48,568 nucleotides of DNA from a virus. The notes below the pieces were generated by a model that saw nothing but the letters and a program-made list of their open reading frames with translations, had not been told where the DNA came from and searched no databases. Below are positions 30,222-37,869 of the stretch, piece by piece; position 1 is the stretch's first letter, and each line of letters begins with the position of its first letter. Location of the stretch: IMG/VR virus record IMGVR_UViG_3300005290_000007, positions 1 to 48,568 of that record; one strand, given 5' to 3'. Made by a program: the position numbers and the translations under genes.

Positions 30222-32446
30222 ACTCCTGAAGTATTAAACCTTTGCAAAAACTTATCAATAGAAGAAATATTTCCTTTTGATTGTTCAGCTTCTTTACAAT
30301 TTTCAACTGCTACATTGAAATAAGATTCTTTTAATTCAAACCCAATACCGAAGCGATTTGCTTTGATAGCCTGATAAACTTCGCTGCCAATACCCGCAAA
30401 CGGAGTTAACACATTATCGCCCTCATTACTCCAAAGATGAATAGCACGATCAATAGTATCTAACTGTAGCGGCGCAATATGCTTTTCATCTAAGTCACCA
30501 CGTCCGGGTATTTTGTTCAAAGTATTTGAATAGTTTATATCAGTCCATATTGGCGAAGCATAACGCTGCCAAAGATCAACGGGTAAATAATTTTCTTTTG
30601 TATTATCAGTATCTTGATGAACAACTGGATTAATTGATTCACCCGGCTTACGAAATATAAGTAAGTAGTCGGGAATTCCAACTCTTGACATTGCAGCATC
30701 TTTTTTAATTTGCTTATGTAATAAACCAAGTGCTTTTGTACGCTGCATTTCAGTAACCGGATTCTTCCAGATTGTGACCCTGCTATGATAAATAAACCCC
30801 GCATCTTCAAATGATCTCAATATCATTCCTGAAAAATCTCTTAAACCAATGAAGCCCTCTTTGCCTTTCTGAATAGGTAAGTCCATGCAATGAACGACTA
30901 CATTTCTTCCGGGCTGCAATACCCTTAATAGATCAACCACTAAAAAATTAAAAGCATTAAAGAACTCGTTATAATCTTTTGAATTACCCATATCTTCTAA
31001 TTGATCTGAATATGTATATAGTTCGGCAAAGGGAGGGGAGAACACAGATAATCCTATTGATTCATCAGGTATCTTCTTTATCATTTCAACACAATCACCA
31101 AGCATCAAATGAAAGTTATCTGTCTTAACTTCCTTAAAAGTCCTTGTATGTTTTTCCTGCATGATTTTAGTATTAGTATGTTTTGTCATTTCAGATTGCA
31201 TTTCTTCAAATTGCTGTTCCTTTAATTTTATAGTATCAATAACGTTTGTCATTGTATCGGTAGTAATTATATAAATGTTTACTGGTTTTGTTTGTCCGAA
31301 TCTCCATGAACGCCTGATGCCCTGGTATAATCCTTCAAATGAAAAATCAAGCGATGCGAATACCTGGTTATAGCAGTTCTGATAATTCATCCCGAAAGAT
31401 GCGATCTTTGTTTTTGTTATTAATACTCTGAATGAACCGGCAGCGAAACCAAGTAGGTTATATTCTTTTGTTTCGTTATCGTCGGATCCTTTTACCTCGA
31501 CTGCATCGGGTATTAGTTTTCTTAATAGTTCGCCTTCTTCATTTTGTTTAATCCAAACTATAAATTGTTCACTGGATTTATTTATAGTATCTGCCGCTTG
31601 CTGTAAACGATCAATCTTTGTTAGTCTTAATTCTGCGTTGAAGTTGGTTGCCGATACCGCCGTTTCATTTATTGGAATCCAATCGTGACGCTGCCCGGTT
31701 TTAATGCAATGTTCTATCATTTTTAATTCAGGAAGATCGAATCCTGGTTGCTCAAATCCAATGTCTTTAGGATGCTGAAACATTATAGACCACGACGAAC
31801 ACCATTGCCAGAAAAGTTTTATTGCAGGTCGTTTAAGCCTCCATTTTTGTGTTTCACCGGCATCGTGAACGAAGTACATTGATAACATTTCATTCCTGCT
31901 CATAACGTCTAAGAACTCTGAATGATTGCCCAATTCCATCGGGTCATTTGGCGAAGGGGTTGCAGTACAACAAAGTTTATAAGGAGTATGTACAAATTTT
32001 TCTATTATTAAATTCCTATATGCACCTTCAAAGTTTTTTAATATTGAGCTTTCATCCAACACAACCCCGCCAAATAGAGAAACATCAATATTATCTAACT
32101 GCTCATAGTTGCTTATCTGTATTGGGTGATCGCTTCCGTCATACCGTTTAACGTCAATATGAAACTTGCTACCCTCTTGTATAGTTTGCCCCGATACAGC
32201 GAGAGGTGCTAAGATCAAAACTGGTTTCCCGGTATGTTTGTAAACTTCATTTGCCCAAACTTCCTGCATTAAAGTTTTACCAGTCCCACAGCCTGAAAAG
32301 ATTGCAAACTTGCCCGCCTTGAGTGCTTTGGTTACAACATATTTTTGAAAGGGGAATAATTCATCCGACAACGATTCGGGTTTGACATCGAATCCTGAAT
32401 GAATATGTTGCTTTCGTTTTTGTTCGAGAAATGATTCGTAGGTCAT
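30218..32446 (-). CDS. SF2 helicase fused to DNA N4/N6-methyltransferase (742 aa)
   Basis: Residues 1 to about 410 are a Snf2-like SF2 helicase: Walker A FSGCGTGKT (to Thr58), motif II VLDESS (Asp131-Glu132), motif III CTATPSPND, and motif VI YQGIRRSWRFGQTKPV. Residues about 440-720 are a DNA methyltransferase with MLGDCVEMIKKIPDESIGL, catalytic SPPF at 470-473, and late VLTPFAGIGSEV, the SAM motif placed at the C-terminus as in beta-class N4/N6 enzymes. One polypeptide could translocate on DNA and methylate it. The ATG overlaps a 46-codon gene (ATGA). Confidence 0.9.
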   Translation of the reverse strand: MTYESFLEQKRKQHIHSGFDVKPESLSDELFPFQKYVVTKALKAGKFAIFSGCGTGKTLMQEVWANEVYKHTGKPVLILAPLAVSGQTIQEGSKFHIDVKRYDGSDHPIQISNYEQLDNIDVSLFGGVVLDESSILKNFEGAYRNLIIEKFVHTPYKLCCTATPSPNDPMELGNHSEFLDVMSRNEMLSMYFVHDAGETQKWRLKRPAIKLFWQWCSSWSIMFQHPKDIGFEQPGFDLPELKMIEHCIKTGQRHDWIPINETAVSATNFNAELRLTKIDRLQQAADTINKSSEQFIVWIKQNEEGELLRKLIPDAVEVKGSDDNETKEYNLLGFAAGSFRVLITKTKIASFGMNYQNCYNQVFASLDFSFEGLYQGIRRSWRFGQTKPVNIYIITTDTMTNVIDTIKLKEQQFEEMQSEMTKHTNTKIMQEKHTRTFKEVKTDNFHLMLGDCVEMIKKIPDESIGLSVFSPPFAELYTYSDQLEDMGNSKDYNEFFNAFNFLVVDLLRVLQPGRNVVVHCMDLPIQKGKEGFIGLRDFSGMILRSFEDAGFIYHSRVTIWKNPVTEMQRTKALGLLHKQIKKDAAMSRVGIPDYLLIFRKPGESINPVVHQDTDNTKENYLPVDLWQRYASPIWTDINYSNTLNKIPGRGDLDEKHIAPLQLDTIDRAIHLWSNEGDNVLTPFAGIGSEVYQAIKANRFGIGFELKESYFNVAVENCKEAEQSKGNISSIDKFLQRFNTSGV

Positions 32447-32583
32447 TTTTTAGGTTTTGGGGTTGCTCCATATTTTTCTTCCATCATTTTAATCCATTGC
32501 TCAACCTCTAATTGGATGGCAATATTACCATTAGCAAGTCTGATACTTATAGTATCAATAACTACATTACATTGATAGTTCAT
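32443..32583 (-). CDS. Small protein before the helicase-methyltransferase (46 aa)
   Basis: ATG at 32583-32581, stop TGA at 32443-32445 overlapping the fusion gene start. The product starts MNYQCNVVIDTISIRLANGN and ends EEKYGATPKPKK. It fills the space between the clamp gene and the fusion gene. Strand-rich N-terminus then helix. Unrecognised. Confidence 0.6.
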   Translation of the reverse strand: MNYQCNVVIDTISIRLANGNIAIQLEVEQWIKMMEEKYGATPKPKK

Positions 32584-32602
32584 AAATATATAGTTTTAAA
32601 GT

Positions 32603-33610
32603 TTACGATTTAGCACTCCCTAAAAAACAAAACCATTCTTCCCCATCCTGAATGATTAAACAATTACTATTTGTTTTTGCCTTCACAACTCCCGAAGGAA
32701 CTGTTTTAAGAGCAGGAACAATAGCACGACTATTAAATGTAAATTCATCCGGTGTACCAATACACTCATATTCTGCATCAATAGAACGTGAGTAAGAAGC
32801 ATCATTAAGCTGCAATGACGAACCATTCATGGTGCAGGTTGCTATTTGCGATTGTGAAATATTATTAGCATCGTTGCAGAAAGATATTAATTCAGATACA
32901 TTGAATGAAAATTCCTTTCCCGGTAATTGCAATCTACTTAACACTTGATCGAGTGATGTTGGTTTTGCTTCTATCTTAGTAAAGATGTAGGTAAATCCAG
33001 GCTGATAAAAAACGTGATGATTAGGAAGATCTGAGAATTCCAATTCATCAGATGGTAATACGCCTATTTCATCGGGGCGAAGTAATACAATGGGCATATT
33101 ATTAAACCCACCATTGATATAAAAGAATTGTGGATTGAACGCCGCAATATTATCTTTCGTTACTTGCACAAAAGACATTGCTTCTGCTTCACCTACAAAT
33201 TTTGATGCGGTATTAATTGCTTTTAACTGATCTGAATTGAATTTATATATTTCAGCTTCTTGTATATCTGGAATAACAGGGAAAGTGTTTATAGTTTCAG
33301 TCGGTAGTGTAACTTTCGATTTACCGTATAATAATTTTAAGTTAGTCCCTTCCTGAACGATCTCGATAAACTCAGACTTTGTAGAACCGGAAATAGTTGT
33401 CAATGTATGTTCGTCAATTAACAATTCCGCATCTTCGCCCTCGTAATCCACCTGGCCTATAATAGTTGCTTCCAAATTTGATTTAGTTATAAGACAAATA
33501 CCATTATTGATAACGATCTTTAAATTAGCCAATACAGGTAATTGATTTGATCGTTGAATCTTTGATGCCTTAGTCGTGAAGTTCCTTAGTGAAGTAGTGT
33601 TTAATTTCAT
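32603..33610 (-). CDS. DNA polymerase III beta-type sliding clamp (335 aa)
   Basis: Resembles DnaN: QLPVLANLKIVINNGICL followed by TKSNLEATIIGQVDYEG corresponds to the first-domain LPILxNL...LxxTxxDLE pattern. ISGSTKSEFIEIVQEGTNL, later VSELISFCNDANN, then EYECIGTPDEFTFNSRAIV and a C-terminal WFCFLG strand fit three similar domains. A ring clamp tethers DNA polymerase. No polymerase gene is visible here, so it may recruit the host replicase. It is separated from the DnaA-like gene by a 403-bp structured noncoding region. Confidence 0.85.
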   Translation of the reverse strand: MKLNTTSLRNFTTKASKIQRSNQLPVLANLKIVINNGICLITKSNLEATIIGQVDYEGEDAELLIDEHTLTTISGSTKSEFIEIVQEGTNLKLLYGKSKVTLPTETINTFPVIPDIQEAEIYKFNSDQLKAINTASKFVGEAEAMSFVQVTKDNIAAFNPQFFYINGGFNNMPIVLLRPDEIGVLPSDELEFSDLPNHHVFYQPGFTYIFTKIEAKPTSLDQVLSRLQLPGKEFSFNVSELISFCNDANNISQSQIATCTMNGSSLQLNDASYSRSIDAEYECIGTPDEFTFNSRAIVPALKTVPSGVVKAKTNSNCLIIQDGEEWFCFLGSAKS

Positions 33611-34013
33611 TGTAAATTATTATGGAGTATATTAATGTTATTAAAAATAAAACTGCTGATAGAATAAAAATAGTTAACATGGGGTAGGGGGTTATAAAAT
33701 GCCGGTCTTTCCCGGCTGTCAGCACGATTATTAATATAAGGTTTGCCAAATCTCACGCTTGCGATGCACGCATTGGGATGGCAACCCCTTCGAGACTTCC
33801 CTTATACCCGTTGCCGTTTGACTGCGACGGTCGGATTTCCTTCTTTAAAGCGGGGCAGTTACTATCTTTGCGATGGCTAACTATATCACAAGATTGCGAA
33901 CCTTGATTTTTGTTTTCCCCCGCTTAATCTATTAAAGAGCTAATTTTATCCAGCCGGTAAGCCTGTTAATAATCTTTAGTACTGTTTAGATTTAACTCCC
34001 GGCTGGAATGAGT
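33611..34013. other. 403-bp noncoding region between dnaA-like and dnaN-like genes; origin or structured-RNA candidate
   Basis: The longest gene-free stretch in the replication module and locally GC-rich. Inverted repeats: GCCGG/CCGGC at 33701-33716, AAGCGGGG/CCCCGCTT at 33848-33855 and 33918-33925, and CCAGCCGG/CCGGCTGG at 33950-33957 and 33999-34006. A minus-strand frame from 33923 to 33753 is open but has no usable start codon. TTATCCAGC at 33946-33954 matches 7 of 9 bases of a DnaA box; no perfect box was found. The flanking genes suggest an origin. Confidence 0.5.
33786..33809. repeat. Island B core related to island A
   Basis: The 24 bases at 33786-33809 match 25669-25692 at 18 positions without gaps (both begin CCC and end TACCC), and both are followed on the same side by a related CACGCA[AT]T sequence. 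Both lie in GC-rich, fold-prone stretches of an AT-rich genome, and both sit within a 171-bp open minus-strand frame. Similarity is modest and could be chance. Confidence 0.35.
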
Positions 34014-34379
34014 TTATGATAATTGGGTTTCTAAGAATCTTACTTTACTTTGAAAGTCCTTTTCTGTTTTTATTAAATCTTCACATCTACGAATACCATA
34101 TATAACTGAACTATGATCACGGTTAAACATCACTCCAATATCGACCAATGTCATTTTAGTAAACTTCTTTAGCATATACCACATGATAAACCGTGAATCA
34201 GAAACATAGTAAGCTCTTACATTAGATGTCATCTTTTCAACTGTTACACCTGTGAAATCGGTTACTATCTGAATTACTTTATCTAAGTTAGAATAAATAT
34301 GAAAAGATACCCGGTTCATTTCAGGTCGTAGTCCAGGCATTGCCATATATGAGATTGATGCTATGTCATAGGTTTTCAT
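34014..34379 (-). CDS. Stand-alone DnaA domain IV protein (121 aa)
   Basis: The C-terminal half reads SDSRFIMWYMLKKFTKMTLV, then DIGVMFNRDHSSVIYGIRRC. RDHSSV (residues 87-92) is the DnaA-box recognition signature (RDHTTV in DnaA), preceded by the usual helix and L-x-x-I-G-x-x-F turn. The AAA+ domain of DnaA is absent. The N-terminal 50 residues may be a separate small domain. It should bind DnaA boxes in host or phage DNA, either to open the phage origin or to compete with host DnaA. Coupled to the Sak4-like gene (ATGA). Confidence 0.88.
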   Translation of the reverse strand: MKTYDIASISYMAMPGLRPEMNRVSFHIYSNLDKVIQIVTDFTGVTVEKMTSNVRAYYVSDSRFIMWYMLKKFTKMTLVDIGVMFNRDHSSVIYGIRRCEDLIKTEKDFQSKVRFLETQLS

Positions 34380-35266
34380 ACCGTTTGTTTTTTAGGTCTT
34401 AATTCCGCTGTACGTTTTGAAAACATTGCTTTGAGTTTCTCATCTTCGTTGACTGTAGCGATATGGGAGTTGTAGAGGTCGGATAGTTTGGCGATTGTGT
34501 CCATTGCGATGACTTCTTTCTGCCATACTTCGTAGAAGTCTGCGGCTTGGTTGTTGGTAGGCAACCCGTTCTTAACGGGCGTTATACTACCAGTCTGACA
34601 CCACTTTAATATTTGTTTACCAGTTTCAGCAGACGGTAAGAATTGCGGCTTATTCATAAACATATTTGTTCTATCCTTTGAAGTGGTCGCTTGTTGTTTC
34701 ATATCAAGATCGAAAACAACAGTTAGGTCATATTCCCACCCCTCACGGGTTATTGCCTTTAATCCAACTTTCTCAGGAACTTGTTTACCGTTTTTTTCAA
34801 CCAATACATAATCTGTTTTTGTTCTTAGTGTGCAAATAACATGGCACTTACTTTGTAAAATAGCCTCAACAAATTTATTATGTCTTGGTGTAACCTTACC
34901 CCAATTAGTAAAACTATTCCCTGTCATGTTGCTATGGGTTTCCAGGATGCCGCCTTTGCCTTCCCACTCATGCGAAACGCTATCAACTATTATAACTTCC
35001 ATTCCTGCGCTTTCGGCATCTTTAATAGCCTCAATATAGGATTCAGGAGTAAATGGGGGCGTTAATGTTATTACGTTATACTCACCCAAGTTGGAATATA
35101 ATTCACCTGATCCATTCTCTGTATCTATGAGCAGGATTTTATTCCAGTCATTGCATAGACCGTATGCGGTTAATAAACTTGACATTGTTTTCCCTGATCC
35201 TGCCGGGCCGGCGAAGCCAAGTTTTATTTTTACCTGATGCCGTGAGGCTTTTCTGATTGTTGACAT
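34376..35266 (-). CDS. Sak4-like RecA-fold ATPase / single-strand annealing protein (296 aa)
   Basis: Walker A GFAGPAGSGKTMSS (Gly20-Thr27), Walker B MEVIIVDSVSHEWEG (Asp95), then TPRHNKFVEAILQSKCHVI and CTLRTKTDYVL. This is the AAA_24/Sak4 pattern, a RecA-core ATPase used by phages for homologous annealing. The C-terminus holds a short helical region (LSDLYNSHIATVNEDEKLK) seen in the family. It is encoded between a methyltransferase and the DnaA-IV gene. Confidence 0.85.
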   Translation of the reverse strand: MSTIRKASRHQVKIKLGFAGPAGSGKTMSSLLTAYGLCNDWNKILLIDTENGSGELYSNLGEYNVITLTPPFTPESYIEAIKDAESAGMEVIIVDSVSHEWEGKGGILETHSNMTGNSFTNWGKVTPRHNKFVEAILQSKCHVICTLRTKTDYVLVEKNGKQVPEKVGLKAITREGWEYDLTVVFDLDMKQQATTSKDRTNMFMNKPQFLPSAETGKQILKWCQTGSITPVKNGLPTNNQAADFYEVWQKEVIAMDTIAKLSDLYNSHIATVNEDEKLKAMFSKRTAELRPKKQTV

Positions 35267-35270
35267 ATAT

Positions 35271-35882
35271 TTATGGTTTAATATTTAGTGATTGTCTGAA
35301 GATGTGTAAGCCCACTTCGGGGTGAACACAATTTCTTAAAACTTGTGCTGGCGTATGGTTTCCGTTATAATAAATGTTCCCCTCGTATTGTATGCCTAAC
35401 CAATTTTTAAGGGCTTGGATAGTTGCCGGGTCATCATTGTTTATAAATCCTGATGGGCTTTTAATATTAATTTCGTCTATTTCAAAATTTGACCAAAACA
35501 AATGGCGGCCTATTTTTTTACCTAGTATCAATGGTTCGTAATAAGGAATAACATTTTCTACAATCCATCTACCTTTGAAGTTGTGTTTCAAAAATAATAT
35601 CTCTTCGTATAATTTTAAATCAGGGTAACGGGGCTTCCTATTCCGGCCCGATCTTATAAATCTTGAATGTGATTGACACGGAGGGCTTGACCATATAAAA
35701 TCAAATTCATTATAATGCTCTAATAAATATTGGTGAGCATCTGTTAGTAAAACAGTATCATTCGGGTTTTGTTCTTTGTAAACTTCAGCAATCTTTTCAT
35801 CTAATTCAATAGCCGTTACTTCTACATTTTGCCATAGTTTACGATTGCCGCCAAGTCCTGCGTATAGGTTTAAGACTTTCAT
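35271..35882 (-). CDS. DNA cytosine-5 methyltransferase (203 aa)
   Basis: Compact C5 enzyme: motif I KVLNLYAGLGGNRKLW, AIELDE (motif II), motif IV WSSPPCQSHSR with catalytic Cys69, and motif VI RWIVENVIPYY (Glu109-Asn110). GRHLFWSNFEID follows. It is shorter than bacterial Dcm enzymes (about 350-470 aa) because the target-recognition region is reduced, as in many phage versions. It probably protects phage DNA from host restriction. Confidence 0.9.
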   Translation of the reverse strand: MKVLNLYAGLGGNRKLWQNVEVTAIELDEKIAEVYKEQNPNDTVLLTDAHQYLLEHYNEFDFIWSSPPCQSHSRFIRSGRNRKPRYPDLKLYEEILFLKHNFKGRWIVENVIPYYEPLILGKKIGRHLFWSNFEIDEINIKSPSGFINNDDPATIQALKNWLGIQYEGNIYYNGNHTPAQVLRNCVHPEVGLHIFRQSLNIKP

Positions 35883-36085
35883 TATTTACTTGTTAGGTCG
35901 TGTGCTAATCTCTTTGTACCAAATTCCGCACCTGCATAAAATAATTTCCAATAAGCGGCCTCGTTATCCATCTTGATACTCACATCATACCTACCCTTCT
36001 CTTCGGCTGGCTTAATTACTACTTGGTTTTCGAAGTTGGATTGCAGGGCGGCGAGTTGTTCGGGTGATACATTAGTTAAGACCAT
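35882..36085 (-). CDS. First leftward gene, small hypothetical protein (67 aa)
   Basis: Start placed at ATG 36085-36083. The longer frame to 36106 would need a TTG start. The product begins MVLTNVSPEQLAALQSNFEN and contains GRYDVSIKMDNEAAYWK. Helix, strand, helix pattern, unrecognised. Its stop shares one base with the methyltransferase ATG (TAATG). Being first after the divergent junction, it is probably expressed early. Confidence 0.65.
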   Translation of the reverse strand: MVLTNVSPEQLAALQSNFENQVVIKPAEEKGRYDVSIKMDNEAAYWKLFYAGAEFGTKRLAHDLTSK

Positions 36086-36103
36086 TTTGATAAGTTTGAA
36101 ATG

Positions 36104-36111
36104 CAATAGTA
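36104..36111 (-). promoter_or_regulatory. Weak leftward promoter candidate in the divergent junction
   Basis: On the minus strand TACTATTG matches TAnnTTTG at 7 of 8 bases and lies 18 bases upstream of the 67-aa gene start. No clear -33 element was found. A leftward promoter must lie somewhere between 36086 and 36187. Confidence 0.25.
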
Positions 36112-36164
36112 AAACAATAAAACCAGATTAAAAAATATTTCTTAGTAAAATAATAAAAAAGTTT

Positions 36165-36172
36165 TATCTTAG
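36165..36172 (+). promoter_or_regulatory. Rightward promoter candidate in the divergent junction
   Basis: TATCTTAG resembles the Bacteroidota -7 element TAnnTTTG (one mismatch) and lies 15 bases before the ATG at 36188. The position between the leftward early genes and the rightward block fits a divergent early promoter. A -33 element is not obvious. Confidence 0.4.
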
Positions 36173-36187
36173 CCAAAAATTACATTT

Positions 36188-36361
36188 ATGGTGACTAAAA
36201 TACTTAATGCAAAAGTAAGCCCAAATCTAAAGGAAGCGGTTCGTATAATTGCCTTCCGTAGGGATAACAGCAATAGTAGTTTGACTATTAAAAGAATCCT
36301 TGAATCTGATCCGGATATTGCAGCAGAATTAAAGAAAATGAAACAATGTTTCAAAAAATAA
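36188..36361 (+). CDS. Ribbon-helix-helix-like regulator candidate (57 aa)
   Basis: ATG at 36188, stop TAA at 36359-36361. The product starts MVTKILNAKVSPNLKEAVRI and continues with an SSLTIKRILESDPD stretch. A short N-terminal strand, helix A (NLKEAVRIIAFR) and a turn into helix B (LTIKRILES) match Arc/MetJ/CopG-type DNA-binding proteins of this size. It is the first gene right of the divergent junction, the expected place for an autoregulated switch protein. No crisp operator was found. Confidence 0.55.
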   Translation: MVTKILNAKVSPNLKEAVRIIAFRRDNSNSSLTIKRILESDPDIAAELKKMKQCFKK

Positions 36362-36377
36362 AGTTAAGGCCAATTGA

Positions 36378-36406
36378 TTGTTTTACCGTTTTACTGCTTA
36401 TCTTTG
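36378..36406 (+). promoter_or_regulatory. Strong Bacteroidota-type promoter
   Basis: TTG at 36378-36380 is followed 18 bases later by TATCTTTG (36399-36406), a full match to TAnnTTTG. The predicted start of transcription near 36413 gives a leader of about 32 bases before the ATG at 36445. This is the best promoter match in the window. Confidence 0.65.
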
Positions 36407-36444
36407 GTATTCAATCGGATTAATTAACTTAAAAAACTTAGCTC

Positions 36445-36678
36445 ATGACAATTCAAAGAATCGCTGAATCAAACGGGTTCAAACTTGTAGCCTACAATCA
36501 GGCAGTTCAGCAAAAGCATAGTAAGCCCGTTTATACTTCTACATCATTTGCAGATTTTAAAGATGGTGTATTAAGAGGGTTTTCTGGTACGTCCTCTTTT
36601 ACTATCGCTATTGGTAGTTGGAAAGAGTGTTTGCAATATCTTAGAAAATTAACTTGCCCAATATACGATAGGGCTTAA
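36445..36678 (+). CDS. Hypothetical protein (77 aa)
   Basis: First gene behind the strong promoter. Starts MTIQRIAESNGFKLVAYNQA and contains FADFKDGVLRGFSGTSSFTI with a WKECLQYLRKL helix near the C-terminus. Alternating strands and a final helix; no recognised family. It is separated from the next gene by a hairpin (36687-36719). Confidence 0.65.
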   Translation: MTIQRIAESNGFKLVAYNQAVQQKHSKPVYTSTSFADFKDGVLRGFSGTSSFTIAIGSWKECLQYLRKLTCPIYDRA

Positions 36679-36686
36679 CCTCGCTA

Positions 36687-36719
36687 AGTTCCCCGAAATC
36701 GGAAGAAAGTAGGGGAGCT
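36687..36719 (+). terminator. Hairpin between plus-strand genes
   Basis: AGTTCCCC (36687-36694) pairs with GGGGAGCT (36712-36719), eight pairs with one G-U, around a 17-base loop. There is no U-run after it, so it is a weak terminator or an RNA-processing stem rather than a clear transcription end. Confidence 0.4.
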
Positions 36720-36746
36720 ATCAATTCACAATTAAAAAATAGTAAG

Positions 36747-36902
36747 ATGAAAAAGAAGTTAAATGTTTACCAAATAGAAGTAGTAAACACAGCCTCAGAT
36801 GTTACATTTTTTGTTTATATAAAAGGCGAGACGCTTACTGATGCCAGACAAAAATGTCTTGCTAAATTTCGTGAACCAGTTTATAAACAAACTGGGAATT
36901 AA
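36747..36902 (+). CDS. Small protein (51 aa)
   Basis: ATG at 36747, stop TAA at 36900-36902. Starts MKKKLNVYQIEVVNTASDVT and has a TDARQKCLAKF helix. The strand-strand-helix pattern with Lys-rich start fits a small soluble domain. It fills a gap between two other rightward genes. Unrecognised. Confidence 0.6.
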   Translation: MKKKLNVYQIEVVNTASDVTFFVYIKGETLTDARQKCLAKFREPVYKQTGN

Positions 36903-36908
36903 TTTAAA

Positions 36909-37091
36909 ATGATAGAAAAAACGCAAATAGAAATTAACGAATGGGAATTAGCCCACCTTGATAGAATTATAAAATGGGAGAAGGATTTTGAAAAGAACAC
37001 CATAACTTTTTGGTTAATATTCGGAGATGTTTTTACTTTTAAAACAATAACCAATGCCCAACCACTCAACCGATCAAATACCACCTCGTAA
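36909..37091 (+). CDS. Hypothetical protein (60 aa)
   Basis: Starts MIEKTQIEINEWELAHLDRI with a charged helix followed by strands (TITFWLIFGDVFTF). The C-terminal 13 codons overlap the next gene by 38 bp in another frame. It could be real, or a shortened copy of a larger family. Unrecognised. Confidence 0.5.
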   Translation: MIEKTQIEINEWELAHLDRIIKWEKDFEKNTITFWLIFGDVFTFKTITNAQPLNRSNTTS

Positions 37092-37308
37092 GGATAACTG
37101 GAGTTTATCTCAAGAAGGGTATGAGCAGGCAACCCGTCTCGATTACTTTGGCCAACCATATCAATCCTGGCAGCCGGTTAAAAAGGATCTTGGTAAAGCG
37201 TGGGAATCGTTTCGTGAACAATTTAGATCGCAGGAGCAACGTAAACCAGGGCATAATAGTTTTAACCCGCCGTTGGATAAGATAGAATGGAAGGAGGTAA
37301 ACCCATGA
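37054..37308 (+). CDS. Hypothetical protein (84 aa)
   Basis: Starts MPNHSTDQIPPRKDNWSLSQ and has a polar helical middle (KKDLGKAWESFREQFRSQE). The stop overlaps the next start as ATGA, after an AAGGAGGT ribosome site inside its own 3' end. Unrecognised. Confidence 0.6.
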   Translation: MPNHSTDQIPPRKDNWSLSQEGYEQATRLDYFGQPYQSWQPVKKDLGKAWESFREQFRSQEQRKPGHNSFNPPLDKIEWKEVNP

Positions 37309-37532
37309 CAACACAAGAGATTAAAAATAGTAAATGGCAGCTATCAATGATTAGGGGTGTCTGTATCGGAATTGAAGTTGTGATACAGGATGGCTATTCA
37401 AGAGTTATCCTTAATACAATTTTACCAGACACGGATAAGGAATATAAGAAAGATAAGAAGGATATAGAAGGGTTAATGCAATATATCTGTGATCTGCACA
37501 ACAATAAAACCCAACAAAATGAACCTAGATAA
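37305..37532 (+). CDS. Hypothetical protein (75 aa)
   Basis: Start placed at ATG 37305, which has an excellent AAGGAGGT site at 37291-37298 and overlaps the preceding stop (ATGA). An earlier in-frame Met at 37287 is less likely. Reads MTTQEIKNSKWQLSMIRGVC with DTDKEYKKDKKDIEGL near the end. Unrecognised. Confidence 0.65.
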   Translation: MTTQEIKNSKWQLSMIRGVCIGIEVVIQDGYSRVILNTILPDTDKEYKKDKKDIEGLMQYICDLHNNKTQQNEPR

Positions 37533-37869
37533 TACGCCTAAAGAGATTCAGGATTGGCATGATATATTTTGGGAAGAAATCGGTAAGGATTATTCTTACC
37601 CCGACCATATTCCTGAAATTTATGACACCTATGAATATTTAAGAGACAAAGTAATTTATCCGATACAAGCAGAGCTAAAAGAAAAAGAAGCAGAGATAGC
37701 GAAGTTGAAAAAGTTTGTAGTTGATGATTTGCAATTAGCCATTAAGGTGCTGAACAGATTGCTCACTCATTGCAAACTTGATTTGGGAGCGGAAGCAGCA
37801 AAAAAGATGCTCCATGAAATTGACGAGCTAAATAATAAAGGGTTACCGTCACAAGAAACAAAACTGTAA
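37519..37869 (+). CDS. Hypothetical coiled-coil protein (116 aa)
   Basis: Start chosen at ATG 37519 (14-bp overlap with the previous gene). An earlier Met at 37489 would increase the overlap. The product begins MNLDNTPKEIQDWHDIFWEE and carries a coiled-coil helix (LKEKEAEIAKLKKF) and a Leu-rich helix. Unrecognised. Confidence 0.6.
   Translation: MNLDNTPKEIQDWHDIFWEEIGKDYSYPDHIPEIYDTYEYLRDKVIYPIQAELKEKEAEIAKLKKFVVDDLQLAIKVLNRLLTHCKLDLGAEAAKKMLHEIDELNNKGLPSQETKL

Noticed and set aside
33863-33870. TATCTTTG on the plus strand inside the noncoding region
   Set aside because: A perfect -7 match, but no -33 element and only a 20-codon frame follows, with its ATG too close to the promoter element. 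Could be chance; not annotated as a promoter.
33940-33960. A perfect DnaA box
   Set aside because: TTATCCAGC matches only 7 of 9 bases of TTATCCACA, and no exact box was found in the gap, so the origin call rests on context.
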